NCBI RefSeq assembly: GCF_014839805.1
Contig: NC_051120.1
Coordinates: forward strand, 868,001-932,000
Source of the DNA: Manduca sexta
Taxonomy: Eukaryota > Arthropoda > Insecta > Lepidoptera > Sphingidae
Direction of reading: 5' to 3'
Length of the DNA: 64,000 bases
In this document: positions 1 to 12,275 of the stretch, piece by piece
Layout: every line of letters starts with the position of its first letter
Numbering within the stretch: position 1 is the first letter of the stretch
Translations under genes and position numbers: made by a program
The notes under the pieces: generated by a model
The model's input: only the letters and a program-made list of their open reading frames with translations
Databases searched by the model: none
Told to the model about the DNA's origin: nothing

Positions 1-1735
1 ATGAAACCGCGTAACGATGTATTGAAGTAATTTGAAGTACTAAGTGTATTGCTACTCCTTATAGATAATTGTAACATTTATTTCCACGTTATTTTATACA
101 TTAAACGAAAAAATTTCATATTCAGGAAATTATAAAATTGAAACAAAAGATCTAAAAATTCATAACGTATGGTCACCGCAGTTAAAAGGTAAGGTACCTG
201 CATGTTTTGATTTCCACAGGGCCGCAGGCTCCGACTCGAATCAAATGTATGAAAACATCGGAATTATCATCGTCGACCGCACCCAGCTCTTTGTTCATTG
301 CTGTTGTTAGTTGTTATGTTTATTTATTCAAAACTACAACTACATCAAATAGTATGTTCAATATTTTGTAAGATGAGGGAATTGTTTTTCTTTATTTCAA
401 TGAACTGTAATAATTTATTTGAACCTGTAAACTGTTATACAGTATTTAGATTACATGTACTTGACGGAGCGTCTCATGAAAGTCAACGTCAGGAGTGACA
501 CCGTCAGTCACTTTAGCGAAGCGTCGTGTCGACGGTAGCGGGGCCGACCATCTTTGCTTGACTTTCTGGTGGTACGGTCGGCCAGTCCACCACGTTTGCG
601 ACGAATCGCTACAAGATGTATTAATCAGTGTATCAGTGTTATAATGAGTTCAGATGAAGCTCCTGCGCTTTCATACTTATATGTAGTGTCGGGTTCCCTT
701 TCGAAAATGTTTATCTTGCGCCACCGAACTCTACAATACAATATAAAGTTGACGTACATTTACTGTTGCGGAAATTTGTTTAATTTTGAAACAATAGCGT
801 AGTTTCTGAATAGTAAAATGAGTAGGCTCTATGAGTGGTGTACAATAAAGAATTTTCTACTAATAATTTGACATATTAATTTATTTGCCAGTGGGTTATT
901 ATTTATTTATTCGACTACTTATAGGTTCTATATATTTAATGGCAATTTAAAAAACTTTTTACAATTACTTTGTAAATATTAAAAAGCGAATTCAATAAAC
1001 ATCGTTAAGATTAACGTCTCGTTTCCCTAATCGATATAAACGCTACAATCAACAGGAATTTAATGAAAAATTTGAACACCCATAAATCCGTAAATTATAC
1101 AAAATCATTCGCATTCGTACCGATTTTATAACAGCATATATTTCCAATACGAGTACAGAGGACTGCAACGTGTGCATCACAGGAAATTCACCGCTATATC
1201 CCGGACATTAAAAAGGGAAATTTCGGTGAACCAAGTCGACGTCTTAAAGAGGTTCGATTCGTAGGGAATTCTTTTAATAACCTGAGGATGATTTACGTTG
1301 TGCCAAGAACAGGCGGCGCTACCCTAATTAGAGTGAGGGAAAAATTCATACGGGACACCTTAATGCTACTCAATTGTCAACTGTAAAGATCATGCAATTA
1401 GCCAAATTGAAATTTAAATGGAGTTCCTGAAATTTTTAAGCCATTTCAGAATTGTGCAACACAACTGGAAAAAGGAAATTTCTTGACTGGAAAAATGTAA
1501 GCCTAAGTAATGGCTCTATCAATAATAGCTATGGCTTTTGTCACCACGTGTACATACAATCATTATTACTTCAATACATTCTGGTATAGTTTGACCAGAT
1601 AAAATTGAAAACCTGCATTGAAGGCGCCACTGGTCTCTTTCGTTTTAAAATCAATGTTTTCACTACAAGTAATTAGTTCCATATAACCGCAACATGACGA
1701 GATTTTTATTTCCCTGTTCAGGCTATACGTCCATA
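1..1735. other. Upstream intergenic DNA
   Basis: AT-rich. No supported gene. The section about 480-710 is GC-richer and ends in the short repeat at 687-710. Short open frames (298-498, 554-802) show no recognisable protein. Confidence 0.6.
687..710 (+). repeat. Short shared repeat end (TGTCGGGTTCCCTTTCGAAA), copy 1
   Basis: The same 20 bases recur at 4438-4457, followed in both places by a purine/T-rich stretch and CGCCAC. It probably marks the end of an interspersed element whose upstream part covers about 500-690, where GTAGCGGGG-type strings also occur. Confidence 0.5.
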
Positions 1736-1950
1736 TAATAATATCATACCTGTATTATATACTACCCACTGCTTGGCACGGGTCTCCTCTACTATTGAGA
1801 AGGATTAAGGCATATTCCACCACGCTGGCCTAGTGCGGATTGGTAGCCTTCACATACCCTCGTAATTCCTATAAAGAACTTCTCAGATGTGCAGGTATTT
1901 TCACGGTGTTTTCCTTCACCGTTAAAGAAAGCGATAATTCACCAAGTATA
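1736..1950 (-). repeat. SINE-A fragment (tRNA-derived SINE, 3' two thirds)
   Basis: On the minus strand this matches the 3' body of SINE-A (full copy at 16984-17301). It keeps the blocks around CCACGCTGGCCTAGTGCGGA, AACTTCTCAGATGTGCAGG and CCTTCACCGTTAAAG. The tRNA-like head is missing. It resembles SINEs of the Metulj type described from butterflies, from memory only. Confidence 0.8.
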
Positions 1951-2452
1951 CTTTCATACATATTAATAAAATACCATATTGGCATAACTTTTTTTAGTTA
2001 TTTGATGTCATTATAAGCAAGCTACTTTCCTGATGACTGACTGCCAATGAATCACAACTATGTACACGCAAAACTTTCAACTATACTCTTTGGATTATAG
2101 TACGCTTCTAACCTCATATTATGTAAGGCTAAAATACTCATCAAATTAGACAACATAGCGATATCAATAGAATATGAGACGATACCTATTAAGACGGAGT
2201 CTTAAAATAGAAATAACATTTAAAATTGTTAAATACACCATCAAAACCCAGTAAACCTAATCCAAAGAGGTTTGTTTGAGAAATCGTGTAATTACATGAT
2301 TGCTGAGAATAAATTGGTTATAATAAGAGTGGGGCGGACGTCGAGTTGTATGAGAGGAGGGGGTAGGGGGGAGGACATTATTAGCCTCCGTTTGATCCCG
2401 TATAAATTACACTCTGTGATCTGAAACGATTGTTACATATACAGGGTGATAT

Positions 2453-2645
2453 AGAATAATACTAGCCTGTATTATATGTACTGCCACTCACTAATGGGCC
2501 TCTTCTACTACTCAGAGGGTTTAGGCCTTAGTCCACCACGTTGCCCGAGGGCGTGTTGACAGACATTTCATATTTTCGAAAATTTTATGTAGAATTTTTA
2601 GGTTGGTTTATTCATGATATTTTCCTTCACCGAAGGGTGATTTAT
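2453..2645 (-). repeat. SINE-A fragment, diverged
   Basis: The start (AGCCTGTATTATATGTACTG) and the CCTTAGTCCACCACG block match the SINE-A 3' body in reverse orientation. The middle is degraded and the 5' tRNA-like head is absent. It lies 500 bp from the copy at 1736-1950 in the same orientation. Confidence 0.65.
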
Positions 2646-3850
2646 ACTTTTAATACAACGTCTGAAAGGCTATTTTGAAGTAAATGACATTTCTTTGCGA
2701 TTATATATATTTTGAATCCTAAGGAAAAAAGCGTTTAAATTTTTCGAAAAAATTATTCTTCCTCAACCGTCGATATAAATAAAGTCTTGTACTTGAGGTA
2801 TTGTTATAGTTTAAACAAATTGAATATGAAAGAAAAATATTATATACTAGAGCCAAAATCTTGTTTTTTGTTGATGTAATGTATTTGCTATGCGATGTAA
2901 AAACCAAAGAAGTGTCAAGAAGCAGATGGACGTGGGAAGTAATGCGAGTTTTACTTACAAAGCTGTGGTTGTTGAAGGTTGTAGGAACACACATGTATAG
3001 TTATAGATAATAAATAATTCAATATCACTGTAACAATTGTTCATCTTGGTCAAGCCAGCTTACTGATAGTACATTTTAATATGTTGAATTTAAAATTGTA
3101 ATTTGAAAAAACCGAGCACCCCGTACCGGCCCGTCCCTCTTTGATTTGAGCATATTTTCATAAATGCAAACATTCAGAAAGAATTTCCTTCGAAAGCTCA
3201 TAAATATTACCCACTTTTACTACTTCCACCAATCAACTTTTCGTAAAGTCAACTTTGTTCACCGTGCATAGGATCCAAAATCGTTCTCCGTGATCGCCAA
3301 TAAGCGCGTTTTAAAACCGATCACCATTCCAAGATTAATCCGGCGCGGCCAATAAATATTGGATCCGAAATTGGTATGGAAGAATTGGAACTTATTCTGG
3401 CATCCATTGGTGGATGAGGTGTTTTCGCTCCGGTGTTTTTTTCAATTGATTTACGAGCGCTTTTTGAGTTAGTGTCCACTTCGTAAGTGCAGTGTTTTAT
3501 TGCATTTGGGTTTTTCTTTAATCCCGTTGATTGGGGCTAAGTTTGGAAACGTTTTTGATTTAATTAGGATAGTATTTGTCAATTATGAAAATTGATTTTA
3601 GGCGTATTTTACTTTTACTAATTGGATGGAGATGGTTTAACTTGATGAAAAAGCAGGCAGAATGTTTTGAAAACAGTGAAACGGCATTGTACTCATTGGC
3701 CTAACGGCATTGTGTATCGACTGTAATTACAACAAAACTTTAAGAAGAGTAACGCACGCTTTTCCTAGCCACTGGTATAAAAACCAGAAATAAAAATTAT
3801 ATTACATGTTGCCCCCAAACTCTTGCTAAAAGTGCCGCTTGAACTACGCT
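2646..3850. other. Intergenic DNA
   Basis: No gene seen. 3110-3420 is less AT-rich than its surroundings and includes the near-palindrome CCAATAAATATTGG at about 3349-3362. A minus-strand 91-codon frame (2719-2994) is AT-driven and unrecognised. Confidence 0.55.
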
Positions 3851-4092
3851 AAGACAGTGTTAGATCCTAAAACTCCGCGGTGACCCTCTTCGGCGCATTA
3901 GGGACGGCTGCGGGCTTCCTCTGACGTTGAAGTGTCTAGTCTGCGACCGCAGCCGCCCCTGCGCGGTGCCGTCTTGCGGCCCGTCTCATAAGGTCAGAAG
4001 TCTGGCACCGAAGGACGCCCTCGGCGTCTACGGCAGTGTGAGGCCAACAGCACACTGCCGTCCATCCCGGGAAGACAGTGTTAGATCCTAAA
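3851..4092. mobile_element. GC-rich 200-bp insert flanked by a perfect 21-bp direct repeat
   Basis: The same 21 bases (starting AAGACAGTGTTAGATCC) occur at 3851-3871 and 4072-4092. Between them is a 200-bp block (3872-4071) far richer in GC than anything nearby. It contains GGGACGGCTGCGGG and GACCGCAGCCGCCC, which can partly pair, and a GGCAGTGTG/CACACTGCC hairpin (4032-4040 and 4051-4059). Such a direct repeat is what a retroposition target-site duplication looks like. There is no poly-A, pol III box or coding frame, so the element class is unknown; a truncated non-LTR element or SINE is possible. Confidence 0.7.
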
Positions 4093-6220
4093 GAAATGGC
4101 TAAGCAATGCTAAATTCTTTTTCAAGAAGCGTCACGATAATCATACCAAAAGAGCAGTAGAGGATTTCTACCGAAGTAACTTGCTGTTCAAACGTCATTT
4201 ACATTGGGGTCTAACTAGCAACATATTTATTGTGGTGGAAATTAGTTGAACTGTTATTCAATATATTCTCATAAGTCGAAATCGATTCTATATGAGGTGC
4301 TACAGTTTTTATTTTGACACTTAAACGCAGTAGCGAAGGGTAATATGACCCAATTCTGTCGGTCCCTTTATTTAGAATCTCATTATCATCAGAATAATTT
4401 GCAGACCGCATTTATACACATTAGTAACTACATGTTATGTCGGGTTCCCTTTCGAAAAATGTCACCTCTCGCCACTGCTTTCCAATCATGGATTAAATAT
4501 CCACTAACCCAATGCATGTGAATTAGGACATCTCTGACAAAATAAACCATTTTTTCCATTGCGAAACATCACAAGCTAAATCACATCCATGGAACAATAA
4601 GTTACCATTAGCCGCATTCCCAAATGCACTTAACTGTATATTTTACGTGTTTTAACTGAAATGTGGTGAGGGAGTGAGCAGGGAGGCCCGGGCGGGGAGA
4701 GGAGGTAGCGTGCGTTAAATTAGCAAATATTGTAACCGTGCGAGACACTGGCAAATGTGGAATGTGTTCGCAGTAAAAAGCCAATCGAGTAAACTTAGGA
4801 ATGGCTAGATGTTACGTTTTGATTTATTATTCAATTGTCTTATACTTCGTGAAATCGAACTGCAAATTATTAGTTCACATAGATTATTTTTTTGTTATAC
4901 TATTCAACTAATTAGGCTTTTATTATTTATATGACTTATGTATATAATTAGAATAAACATATTTATTGTTTTTATTATTAAATAATTGTTTATCACTTGG
5001 CGGTCGACATGATTTTGGATATTTTTACTTACCAGTTACTTTGCCTTGCTGCCAATAATAAACAAAAAAAAAAAAAAAAGAAAAACTATTTTTTCATAGC
5101 AAAAATCCAATTCATGGCTGACAATATATTAACACTCATGTAATTAACACTATAGATCATTTTTTTAAAAAGCAGCCTTAATTTTCCAAAGGATACTTAG
5201 ATAAAAGAAAATTGGTGCATTTAGGTATTCCATTTTTTTTTTAAAGAAATTGCGCCTTATATTTATTTTTCACACCTAAGAGTCCTGGTTCTTAGTTGCC
5301 TTACCTAATAACTTAACCACGATAATTAAACAATACTAAAGATTTATTTGTACGACTCTACCACATTCTAAAATCAACATTTCCACAAGATTCGATCTTC
5401 AGAAGCGTTCGCACGCGACAAATTGCGATTTACGAGGAGCGCCCGCGTCGTGCCGGCGCCGGTTGCTAGTTGTAATTTATATGTCGTCGCTACCAGGCTA
5501 AGTGGCTGTTGATGCGGTTACAGTTTTAATGTCTTTCGCCTTGATTGGTGGTATGGCAAAGACACTCCACGCCGTCGCATTGCTATTAGCCTTTTTGTAG
5601 GAGCTACTCGCTTGGACTAACCTCAATCATTAATTGTGAAAGAGAACTGCAGCTGTGGGATAATTTATTACTTAGATATTATTATTACTCGTTTATTGAG
5701 AAAAGTTGGTATCACGTCAGATTGGCCAGCATAATTTTCTCGTTAATCAATATTATAGTATTGTTTTTTCTTATGAGAAAGTGATTTTCCCGTATTGGAA
5801 TAATAAGTATCAAGAACCACATTAAATCTAGTCCAAACTAAAACTTAAAGTACTAACTATTATCACAAATCGCCACCCAAATCAAGTTCCGCTTAACACT
5901 GTATAAAATAAGGGACAATTAGCATCTCGAGACAAGCGAACTATTGACGTCACCAAACAGTGCTTAGCTAATGACCTGCGGACGACGCCATCTGTCGTAC
6001 AATTACGGTAATTAACCCAAACAGTAGTTCACAACACGCGTTTTGGTGTAAAACGGTAGGGTTAGATTGAAATGAACGGTCGCGAGGTATTGTTATTGCT
6101 GACTTGAGCTTCATTAAATAAGCTATTCTTAATAGAAATAATAAGAAAATGTATTAATCTTGTTTGTGTCTCTCTATTTAAGAATGGTTACAATAAAGAG
6201 TATTTGTATTTATATATGTA
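4093..6220. other. Intergenic DNA
   Basis: No gene seen. Contains a G-rich patch (about 4666-4715), A/T homopolymers near 5065 and 5230, and a GC-richer islet at about 5400-5470 (CGCGACAAATTGCG, GTCGTGCCGGCGCCGG), which is a possible regulatory element. Confidence 0.55.
4438..4462 (+). repeat. Short shared repeat end, copy 2
   Basis: TGTCGGGTTCCCTTTCGAAA is identical to 687-706. Both are on the + strand. The upstream sequence at about 4320-4437 is only faintly similar to that of copy 1. Confidence 0.5.
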
Positions 6221-6530
6221 AGCAGCAATAGCCTAGTTGGGCGTGGAACGGACTGCCGAGACGAATGTCCCCTGGTTCAAAACTTAATCCAATCTCTGAT
6301 TTTTTTAAATTATGTGTATATTATTTGTGAATTATCGTTTGCTTGAACGGTGAAGGAATACATTGTATCGAAACCTGTATACCTGAGAAATTCTCTATAG
6401 GAATTTTGAGAGTTTGTTAGGTCTACCAATCCGCACTAGGCCAGCGTGGTGGACTATGGACTAATCCTTCTCTGTAGTAGAAGAGGCCCGTGCAGCAGTG
6501 GGACAGTATAATATTGTATTGTATTATATT
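6221..6530 (+). repeat. SINE-A, near full-length
   Basis: The tRNA-like head begins AGCAGCAATAGCCTAGTTGG, with A box TAGCCTAGTTGG and B box GGTTCAAAAC (about 6283-6292). The family body follows, ending at GGCCCGTGCAGCAGTGGGAC and an AT-rich tail of TTGTATTG repeats. RNA polymerase III promoter boxes are visible but imperfect. Confidence 0.85.
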
Positions 6531-9499
6531 GTATTATATATTTCAATTGGTAAAAAATTTAAATAATAAAATTATGAAATGAATTTTGAATTATTAATAA
6601 TATAATATCAGCCCTGTATTATAATACGATCTATGAATTACGTTGCGACTAATTTACGCGAATAATTATTAGGGCAAACAGTACTGTTTCAAAACACACA
6701 GCTGCATACGAGAGACTACTAAAGCCAAAGAAAATTTTAACAATAAAATACCAAAGACCTTGCGATTGGTCTGATGATAAAACAATTTTGCTAAGGAGGC
6801 ACAGAATCAAGTGATCCTTTACTTTATTATAATTCAAAATTTCATGGGTCAAATGTATGAAAAAATATCGATATACTGAAGATATTAACACATAAAATTA
6901 TATAATTAGTCTCAAAATATATGATTATATCGTGTACTTTATTAACAATCAATTGTTAATATACATAAGGAGTTTGATTCTTGTATCATAGGTTCAGTTT
7001 TACGCGAAACCGCCCGTAGCAGCGCGGCAAAGTTTGTCGATTTAGTGAACATCCCGACCCTCCTGTGTTATTTAACGTTGTTCTGTTTGTTTCTAACGTC
7101 TGCACAACTGCTATGGTCATTAGGATGAGTGGTACTGACTGTTAACGAGTTATCATTAGGTATATTTTTTAAAATAATTGACTAGTCGAAATCTGACCTG
7201 AAAGTAAACTTCGTTACAGCTTCTAAAGTGACAACACTTAGACTACAGATAGAATGACTGGTATATTTTATATCCGCCCGAATAGCGACTCCACCGGGTT
7301 GAAACCCGCCATAATGGCTCACGTAAGCGTCGCGTTCTGGGATCGGCCGGTGTGTCCAACAGGCCGGCATAATTGTGTCGACTGCCGAGGGGTAATCATC
7401 TCTCGTCAGTGGACATTCTATTGGCCCCCACTCCACTTACCATCAGGTGCAGTGGAGTCACTTTGTCGTGTACGTATAAAAAAAGACTCAATTACAAAGC
7501 ACATAGGGCACTAATCTGCACTAATAGCAATAGTCAGGATGACGCTTCATTATGCCTTATACAGGGTCATTTTGACATTCTTCAGCCAGAATTATAGTAG
7601 AGTCAACAAAGTTGCCTGGTGGTATCATCATTGCAGTCGAATGTAACATACGGACTTGTTCGTGAATTATACGAGGGATTTATAATTTAGAAATTTTGAA
7701 TACAATTTAGTTCCGAGACGTCACTAAATTGTAAGTAAGTAATAGTCACTTACTAGAAATAAATGACTGTTTTTTTTTTAAATACAAACCGCACCAACAA
7801 CTGTATTACAATTTACTTCTATAGTGTTTTAAGTCGATGTAAATTGAATGCCGAGTACTTTACCATAAGGCGAACCAGCTTGTTACAAAATACTCTGAAA
7901 AATTAAATTAGTACTCCAATAAATTAAAATTCAAACTGAATAAAGGTGAAAACAAATTCAATTAAACAATATTTCATTCTCTAATAACAAAAATACGTAA
8001 AAACTTTCATATTGCATGATAATTTAGAAATAAAACAATAAACAAATGTAACTTTTTTAATCGTCGAGTGGTGTTTCATTTATAGGGCTGAGCACAATTT
8101 ATTGTTTTCAATTCGCTCTTGCTTCGGCCTTCGGTATGGAGTGCCGAAAGACGAAGGTGCTCGCCGATCGACGCGGCATCAAATAAATGTTTGGCTATTG
8201 CAGTGTGCGCTTTTAGGGATGGGACACACGAGTTGTCGATGAAATATTTTAGTTTATAAATCGAAGTTTACTTTTTCAGAGGACTCTGTTTTACTAGGTA
8301 AGTCGGATTGTTTCGGTTATTTTTGTTGCTATCTAAACCAGCAATCGAGCATCTGAATCACTTGATATGAAGCCTCTTTAACACCCATAATTTCAAGGGA
8401 ATCGTGAATGCACTTGCGGTCTTAAAGGTAAAGAATAGAGATTATGGATTTAAACGCGGGTTTTTCATTATTTATAAAAGTTATGTTTCCATGTCAAATT
8501 TTTGTGTTACAGTAGGACCTAAATCAATATATTATAATTAGATAAATCTTTATAGTGTGGTTCTCAAATCATTTACTATTTATTACCATTACACTATTTT
8601 GTCACCGGTAAGGTCAGAGTATATTGCTCTACATTCACTCATGCCCTTTATATCCAAAGAGGTAAACAGAGATAGTACTGACATAATTGTTTCTTAGTCT
8701 TTCTTAAACAAAACATACTTGAAATTAGAAATGGTATATTAATAAAAAAAACTTTGCGCAAAAGGTGAAAATAAAAGCATCAAGAATTCACGCATGATAC
8801 ATTTCGTAATTTACTGATATAAAAAAAATCTTTATTCATATTTGACAATCGCTACGAAACGCGTTATCGTCGTGAAAAAAAAACAGCGCAAGAAACTCAA
8901 TCATCAACACACATTGTCAAATAATAAAATTTATTTATTTGACTTAATTGAAACGGTTTGGAACAATTACATTAATTTAAAAATACAAAAATGAAAACAT
9001 AATATAAGATATTATGGACAAAAGCCAACAAATTAAAGTTAAAAATAAAAATTAAATATTATTATTATAATAATAATGAAGTAAATGGTCGCAGGTCATA
9101 ACTAATCTATCGATATCGAAACTTCACCCCTCCCTACCGTCTCCCCCACGTATCGCTGTTAAGAGTACAAGTTTTCCAATAGCAGGCGGGTCCACCTGTG
9201 CGATGTTTATAGCTGCGGGGGGTCTGGGGGTCCTGTTTACCGCTACCACAACACCGTTCCGTTCCTAATTAACCTGGACCACTTGTGAACCGTTATTGAG
9301 TTCGATGACTAGTTGGATATTGTGGGTTCGGTTCTCGGTGGGGGTGTTTGATGGCTGTAATCTTGATTGGATGGCGTGAGTAACTAAGCATTATGAAGCT
9401 AACGTCTAATTTATATGTGGTATTGAACTGTGACCGTCCTAGTCGCGTCTACTCGGTCTTACAGAAGAACCGTTTGTATATTTCCATATTAAGGTTTTA
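6531..9499. other. Intergenic DNA apart from repeat E at 7258-7487
   Basis: No coding sequence recognised. A sequence at about 8640-8690 (ATGCCCTTTATATCCAAAGA) may be a SINE-B tail remnant. 9120-9260 is GC-richer (CCCTCCCTACCGTCTCCCCC). Confidence 0.5.
7258..7487 (+). repeat. Repeat E, copy 1
   Basis: Starts TATCCGCCCGAATAGCGACT, includes GTAATCATCTCTCGTCAGT, and ends TTACCATCAGGTGCAGTGGA then an A-run. Other copies are at 46405-46635 (+), 26172-26398 (-) and 34100-34255 (+). The CATCAGGTG-type end with a short A-run suggests the 3' end of a non-LTR retrotransposon. The open frames on both strands here are artefacts. Confidence 0.8.
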
Positions 9500-9670
9500 C
9501 TACCGCGCTGAGGTCTTGGGTTTGAATCCCGGGTGGGAAAAGTGGTATTGGGTATCTACTTAGTATCAGCCCGGAGTCTGGAATTTGTGCCTGATGTGTC
9601 GATAGGCTCGTACTCAAACAAAGTCTCTGCCTACCCCCTGGCGGATGAAAATCGTGAGTATGTATGTACG
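9500..9670 (+). repeat. SINE-B fragment
   Basis: It begins inside the tRNA-like head (ACCGCGCTGAGGTCTTGGGT, B box GGGTTTGAATCC at about 9518-9529) and continues with GTATCAGCCCGGAGTCTGGA and the degraded CCTACCCCCTGGCGGATGA end. A 133-codon open frame that starts here (9533-9934) is accidental. Confidence 0.8.
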
Positions 9671-10383
9671 CATATCTCTAAAGAACAACAGAAGTCAAGC
9701 GGGACTACTATTTTTCGATATCAATCTTCGACAAGTCTATTGCTGCATCAAAAATTAATTGAGATCCTGATCACCTCACAACTATTAAAATACTGCCTGA
9801 TATGCTCTTCTGATACAGTCCCAAGAAAAGACTTAGAAAAATCCAACGCAAAGTGTAACTCTAGGACTCGAACCGAACACCCCCCGACCCCTAGTCCACA
9901 TAATTCCACTAAACCAAGTAGGCACAATCCATAATAACAATATAATTGAATTTCGCCACTTTAAACATTATTATATAACACCCTTATTCCTTATAATCAA
10001 ATGAGTTTCATCAACTAGATGTTTTCAAACATGGGAGCAAATCGCGCGTTATAATTAAATTTTACAAATACTTTGTGACTATTCCATTTCAGTTGGTTGT
10101 GACCCCTCCGGTAATCGAATCAGCGACCCTTCGCAACCCTGATGCGCCGTTTAGTATTGATTTAGTGTTTATGGAGATTAAAAATTAACTATAAATCATT
10201 TGGTTGGGGTTTAAATGGGTTATCTTTGAGTTTTGATGTTTTAAATGTTATTAATTATGTTTTATTTATTTTCGAAGTTGCGCGTGTGTTTCTCATACTA
10301 ACGATATCTTATTTTCTACTAATATGGTATTTTTGTATGTTGTTGGTGATCCGCAAAAGTACTTACTAATAAAACAAAATAAA

Positions 10384-10640
10384 TAAACACACATCATCCC
10401 TTTATCCCAGAAGGGGTAGGTAGAGTTGTAACCAGGGTACCCACTTTTCGCTATGTGTTCCGATCCATGATGAGATAAGTAGCTAGATTATAGCCGTATA
10501 AGGCACAAATACCAGATTGGGTTAAACCTGACCAGAAAAACCGAATAACACTTTGCTCTACACGAAATTCGAACCTGGGACCTCGGCGTGGTGTCATACT
10601 GAGCATGCAATACAATTACGCCACTGAGGCAGTATCTAAT
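10384..10640 (-). repeat. SINE-B, near full-length
   Basis: In reverse: the tail CACACATCATCCCTTTATCC, then CCCACTTTTCGCTATGTGTT and ATCCATGATGAGAT. The tRNA-like head holds B box complement ATTCGAACCTGGGACC (10566-10582) and A-box region ACGCCACTGAGGC. Diverged in the middle. Confidence 0.75.
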
Positions 10641-12149
10641 GTCCTATAATAATAGCTCAATTTTTTTTAACTAGTACTTAAGTACTTTAAAAGGTATGAT
10701 AAAGTTTGATACTACACCTAGACATAATAGGTGTAGTTGTAAAAGTCATCAAACGGTAGGTGGATGTTCAATTCCCAATCAGTATACTATTTTTGACAAT
10801 ATGACGTCGCGTTATGCAAAACTATTTGAAACCGACATTTAATTTTAATTTAAATTTTATTCGACCTGGAATTCGAACCCAGAAGCTAACACCTCACAAC
10901 CCAGTCGCATTACCACCAGACCAGTACTATAAAACATAATAGTTTACTCGAACAAAACATTATTAAGCATATTCTATGACGTAAATTGGTAAAAGTTTGC
11001 CGGCACAGCGGCACGTCCGCTCCTCATGCAGAGCGCGAGTCGAATGAATGATAACAAAAACACGTGACAATCTCTGCACCAATGGGCGGGGTCCACAAAA
11101 CACGTCCGCCAATCAAAATACACTTTAAATCGTCCGTCTCGGCCGCGCGTATAGCTCCGTCTCACTCTAATTCGTGGATTACCGTACTCGATTCTTCATA
11201 TCTAGACGGTTTTTTATAGTTCCTTTTTTAAACATCGGCAACCATCGGCAAATATGGTGGACATACGCCGCGTTATAAATGTTTGCCCAATTTGTAAGTA
11301 GGTGGCTTTCTTTGTTTCCTACACTTAGCGTTACTTGAAAGAAGGCCAATTTTATTTGAACTGCAGAGTTCTTGAATGTGTATATTGCACAAAGGTCTTC
11401 TGAAACTGGTTATGAGTTATTTTTTAAGTGGAATATATGATATTGAGCTATTATATGGATCATATACTTTTTCTCGTTACTAATAGTACAGTAAATGAAC
11501 TTTTTATTTGTTTGACCAATCTTTGTAACTACTGACACGATTTTGTATATTTGAGTAATATGAAGTTACATCGTTCACGAGGGATACGGCTATTGGCATT
11601 TTGAGAAATAGTTATTTATTAGAGCTCCGTCTCGGCAGTCATTCCACTCTGATTACGCTATTTTTTGGCACTAAGCAAAAAAAAAAACACACGAATACTA
11701 TTTTTTGTAACAAAAAATTGTTATCAGTCTTAAATTTCCGCTAAATTACATACAGTCCAAAGTTAATTAAATATCTGCCCACAGATTAAAAATAAATGAA
11801 TATTCATACTCTATGATTAGAATGAATGACAGGTTTGTCAGATGCATTATTATTTAATTATATGCAATGAATAAATTATCTGGAATATTAACGAGACGTG
11901 TCCTTGCACTCATAGAAAGTGATTGCCTGGTGCAGGATCGTACTCAGAAATTTTAAGGTGGTATATTATTAAGAATTACTTGTTAGAACTAACTAAGCTT
12001 GATATTATCATGTAATGTGTAGATATGGAAGGAATCGTGCCGTCTGTTCTGCTAAAGACTAGACGTTATGTAGCTGTTCAGGTAAAGTTTTAAGTTTAAG
12101 CTTGATTTTTAATCAACTACAGACTAACATATTAATAACGAACATACAC
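10641..12149. other. Intergenic DNA
   Basis: Contains a 14-bp perfect palindrome AGTACTTAAGTACT (10673-10686), a CTACACCT/AGGTGTAG hairpin (10711-10735), and a GC-richer stretch with CGTCCGTCTCGGCCGCGCGT near 11129-11148. CTCGGCAGTCATTCCACTCT near 11632 may be a SINE-A head scrap. No gene. Confidence 0.5.
10862..10925 (-). repeat. tRNA-like SINE head fragment
   Basis: The reverse complement has A-box-like GTCTGGTGGTAATG and B box GGGTTCGAATTCC. There is no matching acceptor stem and no body, so I read it as a truncated SINE head, not a tRNA gene. Confidence 0.45.
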
Positions 12150-12275
12150 TCATCACGCATTTATCATTTAAGGGCTAGGCTAAGGTGCAGAAAGGGCAAC
12201 CAGTTATCAAAAAATGTGTTCCGTCCCATGATGTGCTAGGGCCTGAGCCTATCGCAATATCGGCCGCAAATTTAC
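12150..12275 (-). repeat. SINE-B 3' fragment
   Basis: CACTCATCACGCATTTATCA, TGTGTTCCGTCCCATGATGT and CTGAGCCTATCGCAATATCG match the SINE-B body in reverse. The head is missing. Confidence 0.75.

Noticed and set aside
9533..9934. 133-codon open frame
   Set aside because: Its start lies in a SINE-B copy and the rest is low-complexity; no domain or splice context.
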